Origin: DATARH01 sp036268425
GTDB lineage: Bacteria; Pseudomonadota; Alphaproteobacteria; ATCC43930; CGMCC-115725
Assembly: GCA_036268425.1 (NCBI GenBank)
Contig: DATAUE010000108.1
Coordinates: forward strand, 72,357 to 136,356
Length of the DNA stretch: 64,000 nt
Reading direction: 5' to 3'
The translations under genes were made by a program, and so were the position numbers. Shown piece by piece: positions 33,338-42,595 of the stretch. Under the pieces are notes generated by a model. The model was given only the letters and a program-made list of their open reading frames with translations, had not been told where the DNA came from and did not search any database. Every line of letters starts with the position of its first letter. The stretch's first letter is position 1.

Positions 33338-34422
33338 CCCTCGAAGCGGCCGAACTGATCGAGCAGCGCGCCGATGAACGGCTCGATACGACGCGGCTCG
33401 AACCGTATCTGCGGGCGCACCTGGAAGGTGCCGAAGGCACGCTGACGGTCAGTCAATTCCACGGCGGCAAGGCCAACCTGACTTACCTGCTGTGCTTCCG
33501 TGGCAACGGCGTTGAACACGAGTTCGTGTTGCGGCGGCCGCCGCTTGGGCCGATCCCGCCCGGCGCGCACGACATGCGGCGCGAACATCGCGTCCTGTCG
33601 CGGCTGCACCGGCAGTTCGCGGCGGCGCCGTGCAGTCTGCTGCTGTGCGCGGATGACAGCATTATCGGTGCGATCTTCATCGTCGAGCAGCGGCGGCACG
33701 GGTTTGTCATCCGCGACGATATTCCGGCCGAATTTGCCGGCCGACCCGACCTCAACCGGCGCATCGGCGAAAGCCTGATCGACACGCTCGCCGATTTGCA
33801 CCGCGTGTCGCCGGAAGCTGTCGGCCTTGACGATCTCGGCCGCCCGGACGGCTTTGTCGAGCGCCAGCTTTCCGGCTGGAGCCGGCGCTGGCACGCCTCG
33901 CAAGGCGGCGAGGAAGCCGAACGCGCCGCCGCCGCGATGGCTCCGGTCCTCGACTGGCTTGCGGCAAACCTGCCGCGATCGGGTGCCGCAGCCCTGCTGC
34001 ACAACGATTTCCGCCTCGATAATTGCCTGCTCGACAACGCCGATCCCGGGCGGATCGAGGCGGTCCTCGATTGGGATATGTGCACTCAGGGCGACCCTCT
34101 GGCCGATCTCGGTTATGTGCTGAATTATTGGGTCGAGCCGGGCGACGATCCGGCCTGGCGCGAAATCGCGGCGATGCCGACATGGCGCGACGGCTTCCTG
34201 TTACGCGCCGAGGCAGTCGCACGCTATGCCGCGCGCACCGGCTTTGATGTCGCCGCGGTCGGCTGGCATCAGGTGTTCGCGGCGTTCAAACTCGCGGTCA
34301 TCATTCAACAGATTTACATCCGCTTTGTCCGCGGCCAGACCCAGGACGAACGTTTCCGGCATTACTATCGCCGCGTCATCGGCCTCGCCGACAAGGCGCG
34401 CGGTCTCACCAGCACCCTCTGA
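33334..34422 (+). CDS. APH-like phosphotransferase (ACAD-linked kinase)
   Basis: A 362-residue aminoglycoside-phosphotransferase-fold kinase starting at a GTG inside the stop of the dehydrogenase gene. The core motifs are present: QFHGGKANLTYLLCF (Gly-rich strand), EFVLRRPP, LLHNDFRLDNCLLD (catalytic HxDxxxxN) and VLDWDMCTQGDP (metal DxD). The same two-gene pair, kinase plus ACAD, acts on 4-hydroxyacyl-CoA in Pseudomonas levulinate metabolism (LvaA/LvaC) and in mammalian ACAD10/11. This is more likely than antibiotic resistance. Confidence 0.85.
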   Translation: MTLEAAELIEQRADERLDTTRLEPYLRAHLEGAEGTLTVSQFHGGKANLTYLLCFRGNGVEHEFVLRRPPLGPIPPGAHDMRREHRVLSRLHRQFAAAPCSLLLCADDSIIGAIFIVEQRRHGFVIRDDIPAEFAGRPDLNRRIGESLIDTLADLHRVSPEAVGLDDLGRPDGFVERQLSGWSRRWHASQGGEEAERAAAAMAPVLDWLAANLPRSGAAALLHNDFRLDNCLLDNADPGRIEAVLDWDMCTQGDPLADLGYVLNYWVEPGDDPAWREIAAMPTWRDGFLLRAEAVARYAARTGFDVAAVGWHQVFAAFKLAVIIQQIYIRFVRGQTQDERFRHYYRRVIGLADKARGLTSTL

Positions 34423-34432
34423 CCGCGCCGAC

Positions 34433-35269
34433 ATGAAAAAGCTGTTCCTCGTGGGGTGCCCGCGCAGCGGGACGACGTGGCTGCAGATCATCCTCGGCAG
34501 CCACTCGGAAATCGCGACACGCCGCGAAACCCACCTGTTCGACGGCTACATGGCGAGCCTCTACAACCATTGGCAGCGCGAAGTCTACGCACCGCACAAG
34601 GACGGTTTGCGGGTGCTGCTGGATCAGGCCGAGTTCGACACCGCCATCCGGCACTTCTGCGATGTCGTGTTCGCCAAGATCGCCGCTTCGAAGCCCGGCG
34701 CCGATTACATCCTTGAAAAGACGCCGGGCCACGTTTTGCATCACCACACGATCCGGCGGCTCTACCCGGAATCGCGCTTTCTGCATCTGGTGCGCGACCC
34801 GCGGGCCGTCGTCGCCTCGCTGCTCGCCGTAAAGAAAGAGCCGTGGGGCAGCTGGGCGCCTGCGGATGCGTTCCAGGCAGCGCGGATCTGGCGCAATCAC
34901 GTCGCCATTGGCCATGAACTCGCGCGCGATCATGCCGCCTGTCTCGAGTTGCGCTTTGAGGATCTGGTCGCAACGCCCGACGCCGTGCTCGACCGCCTTT
35001 ATCGTTGGCTGGGCCTCGACCCGGTGACTTACGACACCGAACGGTTTTCCCTCTGTCACCTCAAACAGCACCAGGGCGAGGGCGAACAGTCTGATCCCGC
35101 TCGGGAAGATCGCGGCAACTTTTTCCGGCACGGACTGGTCAATGGCTGGGCGACCGAGCTAACCCGCGCGCAGATCGCCGTCGTCGAAGGAATATGCGCC
35201 GAATTGATCGTGGAACTGGGTTACGCTCCACAGCAGGTCGGCGTTATCGGCTACGCACCAACGCAGTAG
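34433..35269 (+). CDS. Sulfotransferase family protein
   Basis: A 278-residue PAPS-dependent sulfotransferase fold. The N-terminal 5'-phosphosulfate loop FLVGCPRSGTTWLQ and the 3'-phosphate motif HLVRDPRAVVASLL are both present, along with KTPGHVLHHHTIRRLYP. It starts 10 bases after the kinase gene with no strong SD, so it is probably co-transcribed. The acceptor could be a hydroxylated lipid, sugar or acid; nothing in the sequence decides. Confidence 0.85.
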   Translation: MKKLFLVGCPRSGTTWLQIILGSHSEIATRRETHLFDGYMASLYNHWQREVYAPHKDGLRVLLDQAEFDTAIRHFCDVVFAKIAASKPGADYILEKTPGHVLHHHTIRRLYPESRFLHLVRDPRAVVASLLAVKKEPWGSWAPADAFQAARIWRNHVAIGHELARDHAACLELRFEDLVATPDAVLDRLYRWLGLDPVTYDTERFSLCHLKQHQGEGEQSDPAREDRGNFFRHGLVNGWATELTRAQIAVVEGICAELIVELGYAPQQVGVIGYAPTQ

Positions 35270-35308
35270 CCAAACGGCCCGCGTGAGAACCCCTTCAAGG
35301 AGTAGGCC

Positions 35309-36025
35309 ATGACGGAAATCAAAGCGCTGGTGCACGACGTGTTCGGCACGGTGGTCGATTGGCGTGGCGCGGTGACGGCGGACGGCGAGGCGCTGGGCGG
35401 TCGCCTCGGCATTACCGGTGTCGACTGGCAGGAATTTGCCGACCAGTGGCGCGGGCTTTACGCGCCGTCGATGAACAAGGTGCGCACCAAGGAACTGCCG
35501 TGGACCAATCTCGATGCGCTGCATCGCATGGCGCTCGACTCGCTGCTCGACAAGTTCGGCATTGCCGGCAAGCTCAGCGAGGAGGACAAGGTGTGGTTCA
35601 ACCTGACCTGGCACCGGCTGAAGCCGTGGCCGGATTCGGTGCCGGGCCTCACCCGCATCAAAAAGAAATTCATCATCGCGACGCTGTCGAACGGCACGGT
35701 GCGCCTCCTGACCGACATGGCAAAGCATTGCGGCCTGCCGTGGGATACGGTGCTCGGCTCCGACATCCCGCGCGCGTACAAGCCTGATGCGGGGATGTAC
35801 CAGTCGGCGATCGAGTTGCTCGGCTCGGGTGACCCCGGCGCGGTGATGATGACGGCGGCGCACAACAACGATCTTGTCGCCGCCTCGAAGCACGGGATGA
35901 AGACGGCCTATATCAACCGCCCCTATGAAAAGGGCACCAAGCAGGATCGCGACTTCAAGGCCGAGCACGATTTCACCTATGTTGCCACCAGCTTTGAGGA
36001 TCTGGCGACGCAACTCGGAACCTGA
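35309..36025 (+). CDS. (S)-2-haloacid dehalogenase type II (HAD family)
   Basis: A 238-residue HAD-fold enzyme. The nucleophile Asp10 lies in HDVFGTVVDWR; motif II is ATLSNGT; the conserved Lys is in YKPDAGMYQSA; the last acidic motif is reduced to MTAAHNNDL, as in the L-2-haloacid dehalogenase group. That Asn/Asp pattern and the DVFGT start point to hydrolytic dehalogenation of 2-haloacids. GGAG precedes the ATG. It is the second dehalogenase in the cluster and uses a fold unrelated to the first. Confidence 0.87.
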   Translation: MTEIKALVHDVFGTVVDWRGAVTADGEALGGRLGITGVDWQEFADQWRGLYAPSMNKVRTKELPWTNLDALHRMALDSLLDKFGIAGKLSEEDKVWFNLTWHRLKPWPDSVPGLTRIKKKFIIATLSNGTVRLLTDMAKHCGLPWDTVLGSDIPRAYKPDAGMYQSAIELLGSGDPGAVMMTAAHNNDLVAASKHGMKTAYINRPYEKGTKQDRDFKAEHDFTYVATSFEDLATQLGT

Positions 36026-36079
36026 TCGGGAACCCAGAGACGCCGCACATCGTTTCGCCGCTATACGGCGGAGCCGGCA

Positions 36080-38719
36080 ATGGCGCTTGAAGAATATCAA
36101 CGCAAACGCGATTTCGGAAAGACACCGGAACCGGCCGGCGCAGCCTCACGCCGCAAAAGGCCGGCCGTCGCGCTGTCATTTGTCGTGCAGAAACACGCCG
36201 CGACCCGGCTGCATTACGATTTCCGCCTCGAACTCGGCGGCGTCTTGCTGAGTTGGGCGGTGCCCAAAGGGCCAAGCCTCGACCCCGGTGAAAAGCGCCT
36301 CGCGGTGCATGTCGAAGACCACCCGATCGAATATGGCGGGTTCGAGGGCGTCATCCCGAAAGGCCAGTACGGCGGCGGCACGGTCTTGCTCTGGGACCGC
36401 GGCACCTGGACCCCGTTGGAACCGGACCCGGACGCGACGTACCGCAAGGGCTCGCTGAAATTCCGCCTCGACGGCGAGAAACTGCGGGGCAACTGGGCCT
36501 TGGTGCGGATGGGCGGAAAGGCGGCCCCCAAAAAGCCGGGCGACCATGAAAACTGGCTGCTGATCAAGGAACGCGACGAAATCGCCGAACCCGACAGCGG
36601 CAGCGCGCTGGTTGACGACAACCCGCTCAGCGTCGCGACCGGCCGCGCGATGGACGCGATCGCCAAGGAGCGCGACCGCGTGTGGGATTCCGGGAAGGGC
36701 GAGGTAACGCAGACCCCCGCTTCTTCCAAGCAGCGCGTCCCGGCAAAGCAGGCCGCGGCGGCACGGCTGCAGGGCGGACGCGCGGCTGCGATGCCCGATG
36801 TTGTCGCGCCGCAGCTCGCGACCGCGGCGGAGCGCGCGCCGGACGGTGCCGATTGGCTGCACGAGATCAAGTATGACGGCTATCGCCTGCTGGCGCGCAT
36901 CGAGCGCGGCACTGTCCGGCTGACAACCCGCAAAGGCCTGGACTGGACCGCGAAGTTTCCGGCCCTCGCGGAAGCGCTCGCTGAATTGCCAGTCGACACG
37001 GCGTTGCTCGACGGCGAAGTCGTCGCGCTGGCACCGGACGGCTCAACCAATTTCGGCACCTTGCAGGATGCAATCGCCAATCGCGACACTGGCGCCCTGC
37101 TCTACTACGCCTTCGACCTGCTGTACCGCGACGGCGACGATTTGACCGCCGCGCCCCTCGACCGGCGCAAGGCGGCGCTCGCGGAAATCGTGCCGGTGCA
37201 GGCGGACGGTACGATTCGTTACAGCGACCACCAGGAAGGGCGCGGCTCCGATTTCCTGCGGCACGTCGCACAATACGGCCTCGAAGGCGTTGTCTCCAAA
37301 CGGCGCGACCGGCCCTATCGCCCCGGCCGCAGCAGCGACTGGCTCAAGATCAAATGCACTAACCGCGACGAGTTCATCGTGATCGGCTTTACCGATCCGA
37401 GCGGCACAAGGCTTGGCTTCGGCGCGCTGGTGCTGGGCTATTGCGACCCGCAACAGCGGCTGCATTACGCCGGCCGCTGCGGCACCGGGTTCAGCGACGC
37501 GCTGCTGCACGATCTGCGGCAACGGCTTGATGCAACGGCGCGCGCGAAATCGGCCGCGAACGTGCCCAAGGGCATACCGGTCAAGGATGTGCATTGGGTC
37601 GAGCCGCGCCTCGTCGCCGAAGTGCAGTATTCGAACTGGACCTCGGACGGTGTTCTGCGGCACGCCGCCTTCTTGGGGCTGCGCGAGGACAAAAGCGCGG
37701 AGGAAGTCGTGTGCGAGCCGAAAAATCCCGCGGCCCGGGCAGAACCGGCCGCACCCGCAAGCGCCAAGCCGATAGCAGCATCGGCGCAATTGGGGAGCCC
37801 TACGGTGTCGGCGCCGGCGCGCGACGGCAGCATCACCTTCGAGGGCGTGCGGATCACCCACCCAGACCGCGTACTGTACCCCGATACCGCCATCACCAAA
37901 CTGGGGCTGGCGGAATATTACGCGGCAATCAAGGACTGGGCCTTGCCGGAACTGGCCGACCGGCCGCTTAGCCTGGTGCGCTGTCCCGATGGCCAGGGCA
38001 AGGAGTGCTTTTACCAGAAGCACCTGAGTTCGGGCGTGCCGGACGCGCTGGGCCGCGTCGAGCTTCCCGAGAAATCCGGCAGCGAAATCTATCTGGTGAT
38101 CAACGACCTCGCCGGTCTGGTCGCGATGGTGCAGATGGCGGTACTGGAAATCCATCCGTGGGGCTCGACCACCGCCAAGGTCGAGACACCGGACCGCATT
38201 ACCTTCGATTTCGACCCCGACGAAGGGCTGCCGTGGGAGCGAGTCACCGAAGCGGCAATCGAGATGCGCGAGGCGCTCGCCGGCATCGGGTTGCAAAGCT
38301 TTGCCAAGACGACCGGCGGGAAAGGACTGCACGTCGTCGTGCCGATCGCGCCGAAACTCGACTGGGATGCGGTCAAGGAATTCGCGAAATGGGTGGCGGA
38401 ACGGTTTGTGACCGCCTATCCCGACCGCTATACCTCGAACATGGCAAAGCGCGCCCGCACTGGCCGCATCTTTATCGACTATCTGCGCAACGGCCGCGGC
38501 GCCACCGCGATCGGCGCCTATTCCCCCCGCGCGCGCCCCGGCGCCACGGTTGCCACGCCGCTATTCTGGGAGGAGGTTGAGAAGGGCCTGAAACCGGCCG
38601 ACCTGACCGTCCTCACCCTCCCCGCCCGCCTCGCCAACCTTAAATCCGACCCCTGGGCCGAGATGAAAAGCCTGCGCCAATCGATCAGCGCCAAGGTGCG
38701 CCGGGAAGTGGGAATATAA
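36080..38719 (+). CDS. ligD: DNA ligase D
   Basis: An 879-residue fusion of the three NHEJ domains. Residues 1-190: 3'-phosphoesterase (VVQKHAATRLHYDFRLE, DHPIEYGGFEGVIP). About 240-560: ATP-dependent ligase with Lys264 in HEIKYDGYRL as the adenylation site. About 590-870: archaeal-primase-type polymerase (FDFDPDEGLPWERV, TTGGKGLHVVVPI). It repairs double-strand breaks with Ku. No ku gene lies in the window, so Ku must be elsewhere. It follows the dehalogenase gene after 54 bases. Confidence 0.92.
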   Translation: MALEEYQRKRDFGKTPEPAGAASRRKRPAVALSFVVQKHAATRLHYDFRLELGGVLLSWAVPKGPSLDPGEKRLAVHVEDHPIEYGGFEGVIPKGQYGGGTVLLWDRGTWTPLEPDPDATYRKGSLKFRLDGEKLRGNWALVRMGGKAAPKKPGDHENWLLIKERDEIAEPDSGSALVDDNPLSVATGRAMDAIAKERDRVWDSGKGEVTQTPASSKQRVPAKQAAAARLQGGRAAAMPDVVAPQLATAAERAPDGADWLHEIKYDGYRLLARIERGTVRLTTRKGLDWTAKFPALAEALAELPVDTALLDGEVVALAPDGSTNFGTLQDAIANRDTGALLYYAFDLLYRDGDDLTAAPLDRRKAALAEIVPVQADGTIRYSDHQEGRGSDFLRHVAQYGLEGVVSKRRDRPYRPGRSSDWLKIKCTNRDEFIVIGFTDPSGTRLGFGALVLGYCDPQQRLHYAGRCGTGFSDALLHDLRQRLDATARAKSAANVPKGIPVKDVHWVEPRLVAEVQYSNWTSDGVLRHAAFLGLREDKSAEEVVCEPKNPAARAEPAAPASAKPIAASAQLGSPTVSAPARDGSITFEGVRITHPDRVLYPDTAITKLGLAEYYAAIKDWALPELADRPLSLVRCPDGQGKECFYQKHLSSGVPDALGRVELPEKSGSEIYLVINDLAGLVAMVQMAVLEIHPWGSTTAKVETPDRITFDFDPDEGLPWERVTEAAIEMREALAGIGLQSFAKTTGGKGLHVVVPIAPKLDWDAVKEFAKWVAERFVTAYPDRYTSNMAKRARTGRIFIDYLRNGRGATAIGAYSPRARPGATVATPLFWEEVEKGLKPADLTVLTLPARLANLKSDPWAEMKSLRQSISAKVRREVGI

Positions 38720-38849
38720 CGGCCAGGCCTCCTTAAAAGCCAAACGGCGCGTTCCGCCAATTCTTATCGCCATCCCTCAAGCCGCTCGGCAAAGATGTTT
38801 CACGCAAGACATGGCATGCGACACATCTGCCAGCAGCAGCACAACTCCG

Positions 38850-40058
38850 TCAGGTTTGCTGCCGGTAATGCGTCAGACCGCCGACGACTTTCGGCGGGTG
38901 GGCACGGATGGCGTCTTCGATGGGGTCGCAGCCCCAGCCGGGGCGGTCGGGTACGGCGAGGTGGCCGTCGACGAATTCGGGAGCGTGGGTGAAGAGTTCG
39001 CCGTCCCAGGGCAGGCGATCGACATCGATCTCCATGATGCGCAGGTTGGGCACCGCCGCCGCGAAATGCAGGTTCATAAATGAGGCGAGGTGACCGTAGA
39101 AATTATGCGGCGCGATGTTGACCTCATGCGCTTCGGCGGCATTTGCGATCTTCATCGATTGCCAAACGCCGTTCCACACCGCGTCGATAATCGCGACATC
39201 CATCGATTGCGCCCGGAAATACGGCAGGAACTCGCGCATGCCGAGCAGGGTCTCACACGAACTGATCGGGTGCGGGCTGTGGCTTCTGACATATCCCAGC
39301 GCTTCAGCGCTGTAGCTGTCGATCTCGATCCAGAACATGTCGAGATCGGCGATCGAGCGCAGGATTTTCAGATAACCCTCGGTCTTGGCGTTGAAATTGA
39401 GGTCGAGCAGCAGGTCCATGTCCGGTCCTGCGCCGTCGCGGATCGCGTCGAGATGCGTGCGCAGGTTACGCAGCACACGCTTGTCGACATTCAGCTCGGG
39501 GAAAAACGGCACGCCAAAGCCCGGTCGCCAACCGCGCGGCGCCGCCTCCGGGTTGTCGTACAGGAAGACATTGGTCTTCAGCGCGGTAAACCCGCGCTCT
39601 TTGGCTTCGGCGCCGATCTTTTTGACGCCGTCGAGATTGGTGATCGGCGGCGTGAAGAAGCTCGGATGGTTGATCCGCCACGTCGCGCAATGCGACCAGT
39701 ATACTCTGACACGATCACGCAATTTGCCGCCGAGCAGCACATGGCACGGCACGCCGAGCGCTTTGCCCTTGGCATCGAGCAGCGCGTTTTCGATCGCCCC
39801 CAGCGCCTCGGCGACGACCCCGCCGGCTGCCGGCCGCGTCATGCAGTAAAGTTCAGCGAAGATGCGTTCATGCTCGAATACATTCTGGCCGGTGACCCGC
39901 GACGCCAGCCGCTCGATGACCGCGGTGATGCCGGGCGAGCCGAACCCTTCGTCGAACTCGCTCCAGCCGACGATGCCGTCATCGGTCGACAGCTTGAGGA
40001 AGTAATAATTGCGCCAACCGGCGTCGGCCCGCAGCACCTCGAGCCCGGTCACTTTCAT
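38850..40058 (-). CDS. Mandelate racemase/muconate lactonizing enzyme family protein
   Basis: A 402-residue enolase-superfamily enzyme. N-terminal capping domain, then a TIM barrel with candidate Mg2+ ligands in LLLDLNFN, FWIEID and SSCETLLG, a Lys in FTALKTNV, and a His in NIAPHNFYGHL as general base or acid. It probably dehydrates or racemises a sugar acid or similar carboxylate. ATG 40058 is preferred over 40064 because GGGAG then sits at normal distance. It stands alone. Confidence 0.85.
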   Translation of the reverse strand: MKVTGLEVLRADAGWRNYYFLKLSTDDGIVGWSEFDEGFGSPGITAVIERLASRVTGQNVFEHERIFAELYCMTRPAAGGVVAEALGAIENALLDAKGKALGVPCHVLLGGKLRDRVRVYWSHCATWRINHPSFFTPPITNLDGVKKIGAEAKERGFTALKTNVFLYDNPEAAPRGWRPGFGVPFFPELNVDKRVLRNLRTHLDAIRDGAGPDMDLLLDLNFNAKTEGYLKILRSIADLDMFWIEIDSYSAEALGYVRSHSPHPISSCETLLGMREFLPYFRAQSMDVAIIDAVWNGVWQSMKIANAAEAHEVNIAPHNFYGHLASFMNLHFAAAVPNLRIMEIDVDRLPWDGELFTHAPEFVDGHLAVPDRPGWGCDPIEDAIRAHPPKVVGGLTHYRQQT

Positions 40059-40242
40059 CGTCATGTCTCCCGATCCTCTGCCGCTCCGGAAATCGGCAAA
40101 AAGTTGCGTATCCTTGCTGCCGATAAGGGTAAAGCGTTCTTTTCGATGTCTTTTGATTGCCTCGCGCGGTTACCCTACAAATCCTGAAGTGTCCCCTCCG
40201 GGCGAGTGATGCGACGACGATGCCTTTGAAGGTTAAGGGCTA

Positions 40243-41376
40243 GTGCCGTTCCAGATCGCGTGGCGCATTCTGACGTATCAGAAAGGCCGCACCGCGCTTG
40301 CCACCGGCGGCATTTTCATCGCGATCCTGCTGATCTTTGTCGAACTCGGCTTCTTTGTCGCCGTACCGCAGGGCGGCATGTTGATCTACGACCACATGCG
40401 TTTTGACCTGCTGGTGTGCTCCGACAAATATCTGTTCCAGACGTCACCGGGGCAGTTTCCCCGCGCCCGGCTGACGACCGTCGCGCGGGTCGCCGATGTG
40501 GCGCAGGCCAGCCCGGTCTATCTCGGCCCCGCGATGTGGCAGGATGCCAAAGGCGGCGTGCGGCTCGATTCGCTGGTGCTGGGATTTGATCCGCATTCCA
40601 GGGTTTTTGCCGTACCGGACATCGAAAGCCAGGTGGCGGTGCTGGAGCGACCCGACACCGTGCTGGTCGACAGCACGACACGGTCGCTGTTCGGGCCGCT
40701 GACGGCTGGGCGGCTGATCGACCTCAACGGGCACAAGGTAACGATCGGCGGCAGCTACACGCTGGGCACCGGGTTTCTCGGGCTCGGCGTATCGATCGCC
40801 GACGAAGCGAATTTTTTTCGCATTTTCCGCGGCCGCCCTGCTGCTGAGACAGTCAATCTCGGCCTCGTAACGCTGAAGCCCGGCGCCGATCCCGCTGCCG
40901 TCGCCAAGGCCCTGCGCGCGACGCTACCCGCCGATACGCAGGTTTTCACCCGCTCCGAACTTACGACGCGCGAAGTGTCGTACTGGACGACCCGTACCGC
41001 CACCGGATTGATTTTCGGGTCCGGATTGGTGGTGTCGTTCGTGGTCGGGATCATGGTGCTGTACCAGACGCTCGCGACCCAGATCACCCGGCAACTGCCG
41101 CAATTCGCCACCTTGAAGGCGATGGGCTACACCAACCGCTTTCTCGACGCGATTGTGCTCGTCGAGGCGTTTCTGATCATGCTGATCGGGTTTGTACCGG
41201 CGCTCGTCGCCGCGCTCGGCGTCTACGCGCTGGTGCGTCGCCAGACCCTGCTGCCGCTCGATCTGAGCCTGCCGCAACTCGGCATGGTGTTCGCGATCAC
41301 CCTGGTCATGGCAGGGGCGTCAGCCTTTCTGTCGCTGGGCGGATTGCGCCGCGCCGCGCCGGCTGATGTCTTCTGA
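40243..41376 (+). CDS. ABC transporter permease, DevC/FtsX-like (first)
   Basis: A 377-residue membrane protein with one N-terminal helix (ATGGIFIAILLIFVELGFF), a periplasmic domain of about 220 residues, and three C-terminal helices after ATGLIFGSGLVVSFVVGIM. The DevC hallmark YQTLATQITRQLPQFATLKAMGYTN is present. DevC permeases work with DevA ATPases to export lipids or peptides through a membrane-fusion partner. The start is a GTG with AAGG upstream. The gene overlaps the second permease by 11 bases. Confidence 0.85.
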   Translation: MPFQIAWRILTYQKGRTALATGGIFIAILLIFVELGFFVAVPQGGMLIYDHMRFDLLVCSDKYLFQTSPGQFPRARLTTVARVADVAQASPVYLGPAMWQDAKGGVRLDSLVLGFDPHSRVFAVPDIESQVAVLERPDTVLVDSTTRSLFGPLTAGRLIDLNGHKVTIGGSYTLGTGFLGLGVSIADEANFFRIFRGRPAAETVNLGLVTLKPGADPAAVAKALRATLPADTQVFTRSELTTREVSYWTTRTATGLIFGSGLVVSFVVGIMVLYQTLATQITRQLPQFATLKAMGYTNRFLDAIVLVEAFLIMLIGFVPALVAALGVYALVRRQTLLPLDLSLPQLGMVFAITLVMAGASAFLSLGGLRRAAPADVF

Positions 41377-42595
41377 TGGAGGCCGGGTTTTTGCGCGGAA
41401 CCGGATGGTGAAAACGTCGGAAACGGCGGTCAGGTTCGGCAGCAGCCGCTTTGTGCCGCTGGCGCTGCGCAACCTGCTGTCCAACAAGGCACGGCTGGCG
41501 CGGTCGAGCGCCGGCATCGCCTTTGCCGTATTGCTGATGCTGGTGCAGCTTGGCTTCGAGCGCGGGTTTTTCGATGCGTCACTGGCCACCGTGCGACAGC
41601 TCGACGGCGATCTGTTCATCTTTAACGCCAGCAAGTACCGGGTAATGAACCATGACCCGTTTGCGCACCGCTATCTGAACACCGCCGCCGGTGTCGCCGG
41701 GGTTGCTTCGGCAACACCGTTATTCGGGGCCTGGCAGGATTTCTTCTGGAAGGACCCCGCCGGCGACCAGACCTATCTCGTCCAGGCGTTCGGTTTCGAT
41801 CCAGACCACCCGGCATTCCTGCTCTCCGATGTCAAAGATGACGCCGGCCGGCTCAAGCAGCAGGACGCGGTCATCGTCGATCGCCGCGCCCGCGCGTTCC
41901 TGCACATGGATACCGACGCCAAGGAAACCGAGATCAACGGCCATGCCGTGCATATCGCCGGCCGCTTCACGCTCGGCCCGGACTTTATGAGCGACGGCAC
42001 CGTGATGATGAGCGAACAGACCTTTGCTCGCCTTTTGCCCGGTAACCGGGACAATGCCGCCGCGCTGCCGGTCGATATCGGCATCGTCAAATTGCGCGCC
42101 GGCGAAAACCCTGCGCAGGTCCGTGACGCGCTGCGCGCGGCATTGCCGGCGGAATTGCGGATAATGGACAAGGCCGAGCTGGTCGCGTTCGAGCGCAGCT
42201 TTCAGGCCGATTTGTCATCCGCCGGCCCGATATTTCTGATGGGAACGGTCGTCGGATTTGTCGTCGGCATGCTGATCTCGTACCAGATCATTTACACCGA
42301 CCTGTCCGACCAGCTACCGCAATACGCGACGCTCAAAGGCATGGGATACAATACAGGGTATCTGGTGCGCGTCGTGATGGAACAGGCGGCCCTATCGGCG
42401 CTCGCCGGCTATATCCCGGCGTGGCTGCTGTGCCTTGTCGTCTATCGGGTGATCGGCACGATCGCCCTGCTGCCATTGCACATGACGGTGGGGCTGACCC
42501 TGCTCAGCCTCGGCCTGACCATCGGCATGTGCCTGATTTCGGCGGGGCTGGCGATCCGCCGGGTGATCCGGGCCGACCCCGCGGAGGTTTTCTGA
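41366..42595 (+). CDS. ABC transporter permease, DevC/FtsX-like (second)
   Basis: A 409-residue paralogue of the preceding permease with the same plan: N-terminal helix (SSAGIAFAVLLMLVQLGF), periplasmic domain, and three C-terminal helices, with YQIIYTDLSDQLPQYATLKGMGYNT. The two permeases differ strongly in the periplasmic part, so they probably form a heterodimer. The start at 41366 overlaps the previous gene; an ATG at 41405 is an alternative. Its stop overlaps the ATPase ATG by one base (TGATG). Confidence 0.85.
   Translation: MSSDGGRVFARNRMVKTSETAVRFGSSRFVPLALRNLLSNKARLARSSAGIAFAVLLMLVQLGFERGFFDASLATVRQLDGDLFIFNASKYRVMNHDPFAHRYLNTAAGVAGVASATPLFGAWQDFFWKDPAGDQTYLVQAFGFDPDHPAFLLSDVKDDAGRLKQQDAVIVDRRARAFLHMDTDAKETEINGHAVHIAGRFTLGPDFMSDGTVMMSEQTFARLLPGNRDNAAALPVDIGIVKLRAGENPAQVRDALRAALPAELRIMDKAELVAFERSFQADLSSAGPIFLMGTVVGFVVGMLISYQIIYTDLSDQLPQYATLKGMGYNTGYLVRVVMEQAALSALAGYIPAWLLCLVVYRVIGTIALLPLHMTVGLTLLSLGLTIGMCLISAGLAIRRVIRADPAEVF

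Noticed and set aside
33334..34422. Aminoglycoside resistance kinase
   Set aside because: The fold matches, but overlap with an ACAD10/11-type gene and lack of any resistance setting favour a metabolic kinase.
37043..38332. A 429-codon frame on the minus strand of ligD
   Set aside because: It is antisense to well-conserved LigD domains, has no SD, and its composition is that expected from the opposite strand of GC-rich coding DNA.
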